Below, piece after piece: positions 34,394 to 47,660 of a stretch of 64,000 nt of DNA. The stretch is from Eublepharis macularius. Taxonomy: Eukaryota > Chordata > Lepidosauria > Squamata > Eublepharidae. The position numbers and the translations under genes are program-made. The notes beneath the pieces are model-generated. The model saw only the letters and a list, made by a program, of their open reading frames with translations, had not been told where the DNA came from and did not search any database. Location: positions 17,432,001-17,496,000 of the forward strand of contig NC_072805.1 of NCBI RefSeq assembly GCF_028583425.1. The letters run 5' to 3'. Numbering within the stretch: the first letter of the stretch is position 1; each line of letters begins with the position of its first letter.

Positions 34394-34611
34394 TAGGATT
34401 GCCAACTGTGCGTTGGGAAAGTCCTGGGGATTTAGGAGGGGGATCCTGGGAAGTGTGGGATTTGGGGAGGGGTAGGAGCTCAGTGGGGTATAATGCCATG
34501 GAGTCCACCTTCCAACGCAGCCATTTCCTAAGGAGAACTGATCTCTGATGTCTGGAGATCAGTTGTAATTCCTGGTGGTCTCCAGGCCCCACCTAGAGGT
34601 TGGCAACCCTA
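34394..34611. mobile_element. TAGGATTGCC hAT MITE
   Basis: Ends are TAGGATTGCCAAC and GGTTGGCAACCCTA. Flanks are CTCACAGC (34386-34393) and CCCACAGT (34612-34619), 6 of 8 alike. Same family as 6081-6292. Confidence 0.75.
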
Positions 34612-34619
34612 CCCACAGT

Positions 34620-35200
34620 ACCTGGTTGAGCTGCCTTCCTCCTCAGCTGCCTTCCTCAGTACCTGGTTGAGCTGCCTCCTACATCAGGCTCCTCTAGAGT
34701 AGGTGAATGCAGATGGGGGGGGAGACTCCACTCTCTGACAAAGCACTTGGGCCGTTTTTTTCTTTTCTTTTAAATCTCTGCCTCAGGAGTTTTTAGTATT
34801 GTTCTGTTCAATAAAGTCCCAACAGACTTTGGTAGCCAAAGTGGCTGGGTATTCTGTTTATCAGCCTCCTGGTGTCTTGGTTGGATTAAGAAGGAAGGTA
34901 AGTAAAGGAAAAGGAAAAGGAAGACCATGGTGGTAGCTTTTGGTAAAGAAGACAAACTGATGCCTCAGTATTTTCTGTTATTGCTGTTAAGACGAAGATT
35001 CTCATTCTAGATCTTTGGCAAATAGTCAGGTTTGAAAAACAACTGATGGTTCATTTCAAACGGCTGAAGTCTCCCACTAGAAATCACTGTATAGGGCTCT
35101 TTTTTTTTATAGCGAAACACCTTTGGGCTGTGACCTATTTCTACCCCTTGGGATAGTACTTGGGATTTGTGTAGCAAAAAACTCTCACCTGTAGATTTTG
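34620..35200. other. stretch with no recognised gene
   Basis: Includes a small direct duplication of 'gtacctggttgagctgcc' (near 34619 and 34656). No gene is recognised. Confidence 0.4.
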
Positions 35201-35205
35201 CTTAG

Positions 35206-35664
35206 GGAGTGCAGCTGTGGCTTAGGATGCCAACCCATCTGGCTGGCAGGGGGGGAGAGGCAAGGCAGGATGGAAGCCACCCACTGGAGCACGTGGGAAA
35301 ATGGGGAAAATGCTACATTTTAGGCAAATTTTGCCCCCACAGAGACTCTATTGCACCTCTATTGGAGGTGAGATCTTTGGAGCCTCCAGAGCATGGGGGT
35401 GACAAATTGTGCTCCTGTGTGTGCAACAGGAGGGCACTGCCCCCTGCTTTGGAGGTAAGAGGGCTGGCAACCCTAGCTGTGCTTCAGTGGAAGAGCCTCT
35501 GCTTTACATGCCGAAGGTCCCAGAATCAATTATCCACCATCTCCAGTTGAAAGAATCAGGCAGTAGGTGACGTGAAAGATCTCTGACTGAGGCCTCGGAG
35601 AGCTGAGGTGACAATACTGGCCTTGATGAACTGATGGTCTGAGTCAATATCAGGCAGCTTCATG
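35206..35664 (+). mobile_element. tRNA-headed SINE split by a MITE
   Basis: The head 'gcagctgtggct' stops at 35222 and resumes as 'gctgtgcttcagtggaaga' at 35476. It then continues through 'ccatctccagttgaaag' to 'tatcaggcagcttcatg'. The insert is the MITE at 35223-35475. Confidence 0.65.
35223..35475. mobile_element. TAGGATGCC/GGCAACCCTA MITE inside a SINE
   Basis: Ends are TAGGATGCCAACCC and GGGCTGGCAACCCTA. The flanks CTGTGGCT and GCTGTGCT match if one base is allowed to slip, consistent with an 8-bp duplication that has since changed. Confidence 0.6.
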
Positions 35665-35734
35665 TTTGAGATCCAGTGACTACCAGAGAACAGTATTTTG
35701 TTACCTGGGAAAGTCCAGGCAACTTGCTGGGCGC

Positions 35735-36412
35735 AGGCCCTCTGTCCTCTAAAGATGGCTGCAATAGATCTTAACAAAAAAGGAGGTAACACCTTTGGAA
35801 TTTATCTCAACATGGATGCAAGAGATCTCAATATCCCAAACAAGGAGATAACACCTTTGAATAATTTCTTTCCACCCAAGAGTTTCCGCAGGGTCCCATG
35901 ATGGGGAGAAGCCATCAGTCCTGTCAACATGGAAGCAAAAGGTTAGAACACCACAGACAAGAAGGCAAGACCCCTGGATAACTTGGTTACAATTAAGAAT
36001 TTCCTCAGGGTCCCATCCTGGGAGGAAGCCGTCAATCCTGCCAAGATGGAGGCAAGGAATATGAATAACAAGGAGAATTATATAAGATCTTGGATAGCTT
36101 ATTTTCAATTAAGGCTTTCAGCAGCTGTCCCGTACTGGCAAGAAGCCCTTAGTCATCTCAAAAGGGATGGAAGGAACCTGACAACGTGGATGGAAGAGAG
36201 AACACAGACAAGGAGGCAAGACCTTTGGAAAACTTCTTTACAATTAAGAGTTTCTGCAGGGTCCCATACTGGGGAGCAGCCCTTAGTCCTTTCAATGTGG
36301 GTGGAAGGGACATGAACACCAATGCCAGGAAGATAAGGAATCTGGATAACTTGTTTACAATTAAGACTTTCATCCGTGGTCCCATGTTGGGGAGAAGCCA
36401 TCTGTCCCCTCA
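35735..36412 (+). repeat. 118-bp satellite, block 3a
   Basis: Units with 'gtttccgcagggtcccat', 'ggggagaagccatcagtcct' and 'aaggaggtaacacctttgg' begin at about 35735. The block ends exactly at the SINE insertion at 36413. Confidence 0.85.
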
Positions 36413-36863
36413 GGTAAAGGTAGTCCCCTGTGCAAATACTGAGTCAGTACTGACCCATGGGGGGACATTGCATCACAACGTTTTATTGGCAGACTTTTTA
36501 CAGGGTGGTTTGTCATTGCCTTCCCCAGTCATCTGCACTTTACCCCCAGGAAACTGGGTACTCGTTTTACCGACCTCAGAAGGATGGAAGGCTGAGAGCC
36601 AAGCTACAAGTGAGGAATGACACTTGAACGGCAAGTGAACAGACTCACATGTATTCCTCCTTGTTCACTTGCCCTCCACTTGCCCTCCACTTGATCACGT
36701 AGTGTCACCATTCAAGTGTCATTCGTCACTTGTAGCTTGGCCCTATGTCAACTTTGTGCCAGCGACTTGAACCCAGCTTCTGCCAGGATCGAACTCAGGA
36801 GGACGTGATCAGAGCTTGGACTGCAGTACTGCAGCTTAACACTCTACGCCACGGGGCACTTCC
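36413..36863 (-). mobile_element. tRNA-headed SINE (Sauria/ACA-like) inserted in the satellite
   Basis: On the minus strand it starts 'gccccgtggcgtagagtg', has 'gagttcgatcctggcag' as a B-box-like segment and ends in 'ggggactacctttac'. The 11-bp repeat CTGTCCCCTCA stands at 36402-36412 and 36864-36874, a target-primed insertion duplication. A palindromic MITE is nested at 36597-36742. The family name is tentative. Confidence 0.75.
36597..36742. mobile_element. palindromic MITE (AGCCAAGCTACAAGTGA ends), short variant
   Basis: The ends match the 200-bp copies at 12616 and 14314, but the interior is different and shorter (about 146 bp, with 'ttgccctccacttgccctcc'). Flanks CTGAG and CTATG are 3 of 5 alike. 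It is nested in the SINE at 36413-36863. Confidence 0.6.
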
Positions 36864-39800
36864 CTGTCCCCTCAACATGGCTGCAATAGATCTTAAAAAC
36901 ACGGAAGAGCAGGTTAAAAACTTCGTATAACTCCTTTTCAATTAAAAGTTTCTCCAAGGTCCCATCCTGGGAGACAGCTGACAGTCCTGTCAGCATGGAT
37001 GCAAGGGATCTGAACACCACAGAGAATGAGGTAAGACTTTAGATGACTTTTTTACAATTAAGACTTTCACTAAGGATCCTGTGTTGTGGAGAAGCCCTCT
37101 GTTATCTCAACAGGAGTAGAATTGATATTAGCAATTCGGATATGGAGGTAACACTATTGGATAACTTCTTTACAACAAAGAGTTTCCTCAGGATCTCATT
37201 TTGGGGAGAAGCCCTCAGTGTTGTCAACATGCTTGCATGGGACCCAAACACCGCAGACAAGGAAATAAGATCTTTGGATAACCTTCTTCCAGTTAAGAGT
37301 ATCACATTGTCTCATCGGAGAGGAAGCCCTCAGTTCAATCAACATGAATGCAAGGGACCGTGGAGAAGGAGGTAAGAGCTTTTGATAACCTCTATAATTA
37401 AAACTTTCAGGAGGGGTCCCATATTGGGACGAAGCCCTCTGTCGTCTCAGCATGGCTGCAATAGATCTTAACAACCTGGGCAAGGACATGTTTGAATAAC
37501 TTCTTTCCAATTATGAATTACCACTGGGTCACATCCCGGGAGGAAGCCCTCAGTCAGGTCAAGCTGGATGCAAGGGATCTGAATACCATGGAGAATGAGG
37601 TAAGATCTTGGATAAATTCTTTTCAAGGATTTCAGCCGCTGTCCCATATTAGGGAGAAGCTTCTTCCCCTTCAACAATAAACCATAAAATATGGACAAGG
37701 ATACAAATTCTTTACAAATAAGAATGTCAGCAGCAGCCCAGCGATGTGGAAAATCCCTCCATTCCCTCAACATGGTTGCAATGTATCTTAAGAACATGGA
37801 AAAGGAGTTAACACCTTTTTATACCTTCTTTAAAATTAAGTGTTTCTGCAAAGTCCCATGTTGGGGAGCAGCCCTCAGTCCTTTCAATATGAATAGAAGG
37901 GACCTGGACACCATGGAAAAGGAGGTAAGACCTTTGAATACCTTCTTTTCAATTAAGCAGCGCTCCCACGTTGGGGAGAAGCCCTCTGTCCTCTCAAGAT
38001 GGCTGCAATAGATGTTAACAACACAGACAAGAATGTAACACCTTTGTATAACTTCTTTACAAGTAAGAGTTTCTGCAGGGTCCCCTTCTGGGGAAACGTC
38101 TCTCTTCCTGTCAACATGGATACAGGTGATCTGAATACCAAAGACAAGGTAAGACTTTTGGACAACTTCTTTCCAATAAAGAATTTCCATACAGTTGCAT
38201 CCAAGGAGGAAACCCTCAGACCTCAATCCTTTCAGCATGGATACAGGGGATCTGAACACCACGGAAAAGGATGTAAGAAATTTGGATAACTTCTTTTCAA
38301 TTAATACTTTTGGCAACAGTTGCATGTAGGGAAGAGGACCTCTGTCCCCTCAACTTGGCTGCAATAGATCTTAACAACAAAGATGAGGAGTAAACAGCTT
38401 TGGATATGTTCTTTACAATGAAGAGTTTCTGCACAGTCCATTTCTGGGGAGCACTCCTCACTCCAGTCAATATGGATGCAAGATACACTAGGAGGTAAGA
38501 CCTTGGATAATTTCTTTTCAGTTAAGGCTTTCAGCAGCTGTCCCATATGGGTAAGAAGGCTCTTTCTCCTCAACTTGACTGCAATATATCATAACAGCAT
38601 GGAGAAGGATGTAACACCTTTGGATTACTTCTTTACAATTAGGCGTTTCCTCGGAGTCCCATGCTGGGAAGAAATCCTTGCTCCTGATAAGGTGAACGGA
38701 AGGCTCTCAATACCACGAACAATGATGTAAGACCTTTGTATAACTTCTTTACAATTTTGAATTTCAGGAGTGGTCCCGTGCTGGGGAAAAGCTCTCTGTC
38801 CTCTCAACATGGCTGCAATAGATGTTAACATGAATAAGAACATAACAGCTTTGGATAACTTCAGTTTCTGCAGGGTTCCATCCTGGGCAGACATCTTCAC
38901 TCCAGTCAAGGTGGATGGAAGGGTCTGAATATCACAGAGAAGGAGGTAAGACCCATTGATAATTTTTTTAAAAATTATCAGCAGCGGTCACTTATTGGGG
39001 ATAAGCTCTCTGTCCTCTAAACATAGTGGCAATAGATCTTAACACGGACAAGGAAGTATCATCTTTGAATAACTTGTTTCCGAATAAGAATTTCCACAGG
39101 GTACCATCCTGGGAGGAAGCCCTCAGTCTTGTAAACATCGATGAAGGGATTTTAACTCCAGGGAGAACGAGGTAAGACCTTTGGATAACTTCTTTACAAT
39201 AAAACTTACCGGAGCCGTTCCATATTAGGGGAAAGCTTTCAGTCCTCCCAATGTGGGTGCAATACATGTTAACAACACAACAATAACTTCTTTCCCATTA
39301 AGAGTTTCCGCAGGGTCCGTTAATGGGGAGCAGCCCTCCGTCCTCTCAACAGGGATGAAAGAAATCTATACATGACACACAAAGAGGTAAGACCTTTGAA
39401 TAAATTATTTAAAATTAATAATTAAAGCAGGGGTCCCTCTATCCTGTCAATATGGCTGCAGTCTGTATTAACAATAAGGACAAGGAGGTAAAAACTTGGA
39501 TAACTTCTTTCCAATTAAGAGTTTCTGCAGGGTCCTCTTCTGGGAGCAGGCCATCAGTCCTGTCAACATGGATGAACTTAACGCCACATACAAGGAGGTC
39601 ACAGCTTTTGGTAACTTCTTTCCAATTATGAGTTTCCACGGGGTCCCACCATGGGGAAAACCCCCAATCCTGTCAAAATCGATGAAGGACCTCTGAATAC
39701 CATGGAAAATGAGGTAATACCATTTGATACCTTCTTTACAAATAAGATTTTTGGCAGCAGTCCCATGTAGGGGAGAAGACCTCTGCACCCTCAACGTGGC

Positions 39801-42800
39801 TAAATTGGTGTTAGCAACATGGAAAATGAGGTAACATCTCTGAATAACTTTATCCAATTAAGAGTTTCAGCAGGCTCCCATGCTGGGAGGAAGCCCTCAG
39901 TCCTGTCAACATAGAGGAAAGGATCTTAACATCACGGAGAATGAGGTAAGACGTTTTGATAACGTCCTTAAAATTAATTTTTACAGATATGGTCCCATGT
40001 TGAGGAAAAGCTCTATGTTCTCTCAAGATGGGTGCAATACTTGTTAACGACACAGAGAAGGAATAACATGTTTGGGTAACTTCTTTCCAATTAAGAGTTT
40101 CCACACAGTCCCATCATGGGGAGAAGCCCTCTGTCCTGTCGACATGGATGGAACAGAACTCAACATAACATGGATGAAAGGATCTTAACACAAGAGAGAA
40201 TGAACTAAGAACCTAGATTAACTTATTTACAATTAAGAATTTCCACAGGGTCTCATGCTTGGAGGAAGCCCTCAGTCCTGTCAACATAGATGAAAGGATC
40301 TTAACACCACGGAGAATGAGGTAAGACATTTGGATAACTTCCTTACAATTAATTTTTTCAGCCATGGTCCCATGTTGAGGAGAAGCTCTGTGTTCTCTCA
40401 AGATGGGTGCAATGCATGTTAACGACATGAAAGGATGACATGTTTGGATAACTTCTTTACAATTAAGACATTCCACAGGGGCCCATCATGGGAAGAAGCC
40501 CTCCATCTTGTCGAGATGAATGCAAGAGAACCCAAGATGACAGACAAAGAGGTGAGAACTTTGGATAACTTGTGTACAATTAAAACTTACAGCAGGGATC
40601 CCAGTTTGGGAACTAGTCTTCTGTCCTATCATAGACAAGTCTTGTTAACAAGAAGACAAGAAGGTAACATCATTGGATAACTTGTTTACGCAATGTCCCA
40701 TCCTGAGAGGATGTTCTCACTTCAGTCAACATGGAGGAAGGGATTTTAACACCACAGAGAATGAGGTAAGACATTTGGATAATTTCCTTACAATTAATTT
40801 TTTCAGCTGCAATCCCATATTGAGGAGAAGCTCCGTGTTTTCTCAAGATGGGTGCAATGCATATTAATGACATGGAGAAAGAGTAACATGTTTGGATAAC
40901 TTCTTTATAAGACTTTCCACAGGGTCCCATCATGGGGAGAAGGCCTTCGTCCTGTCAACATGGATGCAAGAGATTTCAATACCTCAAACAAGGAGATAAC
41001 AACTTTAAATAACTTCTTTCCACCTAAGATTTTCTGTGGGGTCCCATGCTAGAAGGAAGCCCTCACTCCTTTAAACATCGATGTAGTAGGGATTTTACCC
41101 CCAAAGAGAATGAGCTAAGAACCTAGATTAACTTTTTTACCATTAAGAATTTCTACAGGGACCCATTCTGGGAGGAAGCCTGTCAACATAGAGGAAAGGA
41201 TCTTAACACCACAGAGAATGAGGTAAGATGTTTCAATAACTTCCTTACAATTAATTTTTACAGACATGGTCCTATGTGGAAGAGAAACTCTGTGTTCTCT
41301 CAAGATGGGTGCAATACTTGTTAACAACATGGAGAAGGAATAACATGTTTGGATAACTTGTTTACAATTAAGAGTTTCCACACAGTCCCATCATGGGGAG
41401 AAGCCCTCCGTCCTTTCGACATAGATGGAAGAAATCTCAACGTGACATACAAAGAGGTGAGATCTTTGGATAACTTCTGTACAATTAAGACTTTCAACAC
41501 AGATTCCATATTGGGGACTTGCCCTCTGTCCTGGCACTGGGGATGCAATAGATATTAACAACAAGACAAGGAGGTAACACCATTGGATAACTTCTTTATA
41601 CAGCATCCTATCCTGAGAGGACGGTCTCACTCCAATCAGCATGGTGGAAGGAATCTTAACATCACAGAGAATGAGGTAAGATGTTTGGATAACTTCCTTA
41701 CAATTAATTTTTTCAGCCGCCATCCCATATTGAGGAGAAGCTCTGTGTTCTCCCAGGAGGGGTGCAATGCGTGTTAACGACATGGAGAAGGGGTAACATG
41801 TTTGGATAACTTCTTTACAAGACTTTCCAGAGTGTCCAATCATGGGGAGAAGCCCTCCATCCTGTCAACATGGAAGCAAGAGATCTCACCACCCCAAACA
41901 AGGAGGTAACAACTTTGGATAACTTCTTTCCACCTATGAGTTTCTGTTGAGTCCCATGCTAGAAGGAAGCACTCAGTCTTGTAAACATCGATGTAGGGGT
42001 TTTAACCTGCAAGGAGAATGAGCTAAAAACCTAAATTAAATTCTTTACAATTAAGAATTTCCACAGGGACCCATCATGAGGAGAAGTCCTCCATTCTGTC
42101 ATCAGCATGGATGGGTCAGAACTCAACATGATAGACAAAGAGGTGAGATCTTTGGATAACTTCTGTACAATTAAAACTATCAGCAGAGATCCCATGTTCA
42201 GGCGTAGCCCTCTGTCCTGTCTCCATGGCTGCAATAGATGTTAAGAAGGACAAGGAGGTAACACCATTGGATAACTTCTTTACGCAGAGTCCCATCCTGG
42301 GAGGAAGTTCTCACTCTAATTAACATGAATGACGGGATCTTAACACCATGGACAATGAGGTAAGACATTTGGATAACTTCCTTGCAATTAATTTTTTTCA
42401 GCTGTGTTATGTTAGGGAGAAGCTCTATGTTCTCTCAAGATGGGTGCAATACTTGTTAACAACATGGAGAAGGAATAACATGTTTGGATAACTTGTTTAC
42501 AATTAAGAGTTTCCACACAGTCCCATCATGGGGAGAAGCCATCCATCTTGTCAACATGGATGGAAGAGAACTCAACATTACAGACAAAGAGGTGAGATCT
42601 TTGGATAACTTCTGTACAATTAAGACTTTCAACACAGATTCCATATTGGGGACTTGCCCTCTGTCCTGGCACCGTGGATGCAATAGATATTAACAGCAAG
42701 ACAAGGTGGTAACACCATTGGATAACTTCTTTATGCAGCGTCCAATCCTGAGAAGATGGTCTCACTCCAATCAGCATGGTGGAAGGGATCTTACCATCAC

Positions 42801-45023
42801 AGAGAATGAGGTAAGATGTTTGGATAACTTCCTTACAATTAATTTTTTCAGCCGCCATCCCATATTGAGGAGAAGCTCTGTGTTCTCTCAGGAGGGGTGC
42901 AATGCGTGTTAACGACATGGAGAAGGGGTAACATGTTTGGATAACTTCTTTACAAATGAGTCTTCCCTCAGGGTTCATCATGGGGAGAAGCCCTGAGTCC
43001 TGTCAACCTGGATGCAAGAGTTATCAACACACCCCAAACAAGGAGATAACAACTTTGGATAACTTCTTTACAATTAAGGGTTTCTGCAAGGTCCCATGCG
43101 GGAAGGAAGCGTTCAGTCCTGTAAACATTGATGCAGGGATTTTACCCCCAAGGAGAATGAACTAAGAACCTCAATTAACTTCTTTACAATTAAGAATTTC
43201 CACAGGGGCCCATTCTGGGAGGAAGCCCTCAGTCCTGTCAACATAGAGGAAAGGATCTTAACACCATGGAGAATGAGGTAAGACATTTTGTTAACTTCCT
43301 TACAATTAATTTTTACAGACATGGTCCCATGTTGAGGAAAAGCTCTATGTTCTCTCAAGATGGGTGCAATACTTGTTAACAACCTGGAGAAGGAATAACA
43401 TGTTTGGATAACTTCTTTACAATTAAGACTTTCCACACAGTCCCATCATGGGGAGAAGTCCTCCGTCCTTTCGACATAGATGGAAGAGAACTCAACATGA
43501 CAGACAAAGAGGTGAGATCTTTGGATAACTTCTGTACAATTAAGACTTTCAACACAGATTCCATATTGGGGACTTGCCCTCTGTCCTGGCACCATGGGTG
43601 TAATACATGTCGATGACATGGAAAAGGAATAACAGATTAGGACAACTTCTTTACAATTAATACTTTCTGCAGAGTCCCCTCATGGGAAGAAGCCCTCAGT
43701 TGCCTCAACACGGATACAAGAGATCTCAGAATCATGGATATGGAGGTAACACCTTTGGATAACTTCTTTCTGCCTAAGAGTTTCTGCAGGGTCCCATGCT
43801 GGGAAGAAGCCCTTAACCCTGTAAACATCAATGCAGAGAATGAACTAAGAACCTAGATTAACTTATTTACAATTAAGAATTTCCACAGGGTCTCATGCTT
43901 GGAGGAAGCCCTCAGTCCTATCAACATGGATGAAGGGATCTTAACACCATGGAGACTGAGGTAAGAAATTTGGATAACTTCCTTACAATTAATTTTTTCA
44001 GCAACGTTCCCATATTGAGGAGAAACTCTGTGTTCTCTCAAGATGGGTACAATACATGTTGTCGACATGGAAAAGGAATAACAGGTATGGATACCTTCTT
44101 TACAATTAAGACTTTCCTCAGGGTCCCATCAGTCCTTTCGACATGGATACAGGAGAACTCAATGTGACAAACAAGGAGATGAGATCTTTGGATAACGTCA
44201 ATGCAATTAAGATCCTTTGTCCTGTTACCATGGCTACAATAGAAGTTAACAAGGACAAGGAGGTAACAACTTTGGATAACTTCTTTAAGCAGGGTCCCAT
44301 CTTGGGAGGATATTCTCACTGCGATCAACATGGATGAAGGGATCTTAACACCACGGAAAATGAGATTAGACCTTTGGATAACTTCTTTACAATTAAGACT
44401 TTCAGCAGCGGTCCCATGTTGGGGGGAAGCTCTGTCTCCTCTCAAGATATTTGCAATACATTTTAACAACATGGAAAAAGAATAACACATTTTGATAATT
44501 TCTTTATAAATGAGACTTTCCTCAGGTCTCATTATAAGGAGAAGCCCTGAGTCTTGTCAACATGCATGCAAGAGAGATCACCCCAAACAAGGAGATAAAA
44601 CCTTTCTTTCCACCTCAGAGTTTCTGCAGGGTCCCATGCTGGGAAGAAGCCCTCAACATCGATGAAGGGATTTTAACACCAGGGAGAATGAGGTAATAAC
44701 TTTGGAAAAATTCTTTACAATTAAGAATTTCCACAGCCTTCCCTTCTTGGGGAGAAGCTCTTTGTCTTTTCAAAATGAGTGCAATAGATGTTAATGACAC
44801 AGACAGAGAGGTAACCCATTTGGATAATTTCTTTACAATTAAGAATTTCTACAGGTCCCATCATGGGGACAAAAACATCAGTCCTGTCGACATTGATGCA
44901 GGGCTTCTGAATACCACAGAAAATGAGGTAACGCCTTTGGATAACTTCTTTATAATTCTCTTAGCAGGGTCCCATTATGGGGAAAAGGCCTCAGTTGTCT
45001 CAACATCAATGCACAGCATTGTT
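36864..45023 (+). repeat. 118-bp satellite, block 3b (about 69 units)
   Basis: The largest block. Two unit types tend to alternate. One ends 'aatgaggtaagacctttgg' and is preceded by 'atggatgcaagggatctga'. The other ends 'aaggaggtaacacctttgg' and is preceded by 'atggctgcaatagatgtta'. The middle 'GGATAACTTCTTTACAATTA' and the 'GGGGAGAAGCCCTC' segment are shared. A longer-period repeat of about 0.9-1.1 kb is visible between 40.4 and 43.9 kb. Donor-like GTAAG and acceptor-like TTTCAG or TTTCTGCAG motifs recur in nearly every unit. Confidence 0.9.
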
Positions 45024-45272
45024 TGGTGTAATGGTTAAGAGCATGGGACTCTAATCTGGAGAACTGGGTTTGATTCCCCACTCCTCCGCTTGAAGCCAGC
45101 TGGGTGACCTTGGGCTAGTCATGGTTCTCTGGAGCTCTCTCAGCCCCACCCCACCTCACAGGGTGTTTTGTTATGGGGATAATAATGGCATACTTTGTAA
45201 ACCGCTCTGAGTGGGCATTAAGTTGTCCTGAAAGGCAGTATATAAATTAAATGTTGTTGTTATTATTATTAA
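45024..45272 (+). mobile_element. tRNA-headed SINE inserted in the satellite
   Basis: The head 'ggtgtaatggttaagagc' and 'ggtttgattcccc' are tRNA A- and B-box-like. The body 'agccagctgggtgacctt' and the tail 'gcagtatataaattaaatg' with TTG/TTA repeats complete it. This is the best + strand copy of the family. Confidence 0.8.
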
Positions 45273-46710
45273 GAATAGGGAGAATAAGGATAACTTAACC
45301 TTTGGATAACTTCCTTATAATTAAGACTTTCAGCAGGGGCCCCATGTTGGGGACTCACCCTCTGTCCTGCCACGACATCTGCAATAGATTTTAACAACAA
45401 GGACAAAGAGATAGCACCTTTGGATAACTTCTTTCCAATTCAGCGTTTATGCGGGGTCCCATCCAAAGAGGAAGCTTTCAGTCCTGTCAACATGGATAAA
45501 GGGATTATTATTATGGATAAATGGGGAATGAGGTAAGACCTTTGGACAACTTATTTACAATTAAGATGTTCAGCAGCAATCCCATGTTTGAGAGAAACTC
45601 TGTGTCCTCTCAACCTGGCTGCAATATATGTTAATGTCACAGATAATGAAGTATGCTCTTTAGATGATTTTTTTACAATTATGATTTTCAGCTGCTGTCC
45701 AATGTTGAGGAGAAGTTCTGTGTCTTCTCAGGATGGGTGCAATACATGTTAATGACAAGGAGAAATAAGTCATTTGGATAACTTCTTTAAAATTTCCTCA
45801 AGGCCCCATCATGGGGAGAAGCTCTTAGTCCTGTCAATATGGATTCAAGAGATCTCAACACCCCAGTCAAGGAGGTAACACCTTCAGATAACTTCTTTCC
45901 AACAGGAGACTGTCCGCCAAGCCACATGCTGGGAGGAAACCTTCAGTCCTGTCTACATCGATGAAGGAATTTTAACACCAGGGAGAATGAGGTAAGACCT
46001 TTAGATAACTGCTTTACAATTAAGATTTTCAACAGGCTCCCATCGTTCGGAGAAACCCTCAATCCTGTCAAGCTGTCAAGATGGATGCATGGCTTTTGAA
46101 TACCTAGGAAAATGAGGTAAGCCCTTTGGCTAACTTCTTTAAAATTAAGAGGTTTTCCATGTTGTGGACTAGTCATCTGCCCTCTCAGCATGGCTATAAT
46201 AGATGTTAGCAACAAGGGCATGAAGGTAACACCTTCAACATGGATACAAGGGATCTGAACCCCAGGAAGAATGAGGTAAGACCTTTGGATAACTTCTACA
46301 ATTAAAACTTTCAGCAATGGTCCCATCTTGGGAAGCAGCCCTCTGTCCTGTCAACATGGCTGCAAGAGATGTCAGTAACATGGAGGTGGAGTGAACATCT
46401 TTGAATAACTTCTTTACAATTAAAAGTTCCTGCAGGGTCCCATCCTGGGAGGAAGCCCTCAGTTCTGTTAACATAGGCAGAAGGGATATGAACATCACGG
46501 ACAAGGAGGTAAGACCTTTGGATAACCTGTTTACAATTAAGGCTTTCAGAAGTGGTCCAATGTTGGCGAGAAGCCCTCTGGGAAGAAACCCTCAGTTCTG
46601 TCAGTGTGGACGGAAGGAACCTGAATACTGTGGACATGGAGGTAAGACATATAGATAACTTTTTTACAATTAAAACTTTAAGAAGTGGTCACATATTTCG
46701 GAAAAACCCT
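45273..46710 (+). repeat. 118-bp satellite, block 3c (about 12 units)
   Basis: Continuation of block 3b after the SINE, with the same unit types and somewhat more length variation. Confidence 0.85.
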
Positions 46711-46923
46711 GGCTGTTTTCATATGCCTTACCTGCCACCGGAACATCGTGCAAAACACCTGGAATACTGTGTCTTCTTGCACAAAATCGCACCATGAAGA
46801 CGCTGTCATCTGGGAGTTTTGCGTGAAATTGCGTCTTCCTGGTGCAGTTTTGCACAAGAAGATGCTGTCTTCTGGGTGTTTTGTGCGATGTTCCGGCAGC
46901 AGGTAAGACACGTGAAAACGGCC
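46711..46923. mobile_element. GGCCGTTTTCACA-type MITE inserted in the satellite
   Basis: Ends are GGCTGTTTTCATATGCC and ACACGTGAAAACGGCC. The interior is quasi-palindromic ('gttttgcgtgaaattgcgtc', 'aagacgctgtcatc'). CCT stands at 46708-46710 and 46924-46926, a 3-bp duplication: removing the insert restores the satellite sequence. Superfamily not assigned. Confidence 0.75.
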
Positions 46924-47375
46924 CCTCTGTCCTCTCAACATGGCTGCAATAGATGTTAACTACACAGACAAAGAGGTAACGCCATTGAATAACTTCTTTG
47001 GAATTAAGACTTTCAGCAAGGGTCCCACGTTCAGGAGTAGCCCCGTGTCCTCTAAACGTGGTTGCAATAGATCTTAATAAAACAGACAAGGAGGAAGAAG
47101 TTTGGAAAACATCTTCACAATAAAGAGTTTCCTTAGGTCCCCATCCTGGAATGAAGCCCTCACTTTTGACCACATGGAAGCAAGGGATGTGAACAACTCG
47201 GAGAAGGAGGTAAGACCTTTGGATAACCTGTTTCCAATTAAGGCTTTCAGCAGTGGTTCCATGTTGGGAAGAAGTCCTGTGTCGTCTCGAAACAGCTGCA
47301 CAAGGAGGTAACATCTTTGCATGACTTCTTCACAATTAAGAATTTCCACAGAGTGGGACGAAGCTGTCAGTCTTG
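46924..47375 (+). repeat. 118-bp satellite, block 3d (end of array)
   Basis: The last four or so units, ending near 'gaatttccacagagtggg'. No unit is recognisable to the right. Confidence 0.8.
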
Positions 47376-47463
47376 TTTTGCTGGGGGACTTTCCTCTTTC
47401 TCTGGTGACAGAGAATGTTTACCCAAGTGTGTTATGTTTGTTATACTACAGTCATGTCCCAAT

Positions 47464-47660
47464 TAGGGCTGCCAGTCCCCTGGTTGGGGCAGGGGACTCC
47501 CCGCATCCAGCCTCTGTCCTCCGTTGCCACTTACCTAGTGGCAGGGGTGGGGGGCAGCAGTGACCATCCATGGCCAATTTCTTTGCCTCTCTTAAACAGC
47601 AGCCATTCTTAGCTCAGAAAGAGTGGGCCAGCTTTGGCTCTCCGCTATTGGACTCGGGGG
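47464..47660. mobile_element. TAGGGCTGCC-type MITE, left part
   Basis: The left end is TAGGGCTGCCAGTCCCC, with interior similar to 8888-9231. The right end is lost in a G run near 47660. Confidence 0.4.

Noticed and set aside
36864-46700. 'GGGGAGAAGCCCTC' in each satellite unit, like the TGEKP linker of C2H2 zinc-finger genes
   Set aside because: The period is 118 bp, not 84, and no Cys-Cys...His-His pattern occurs in any frame.
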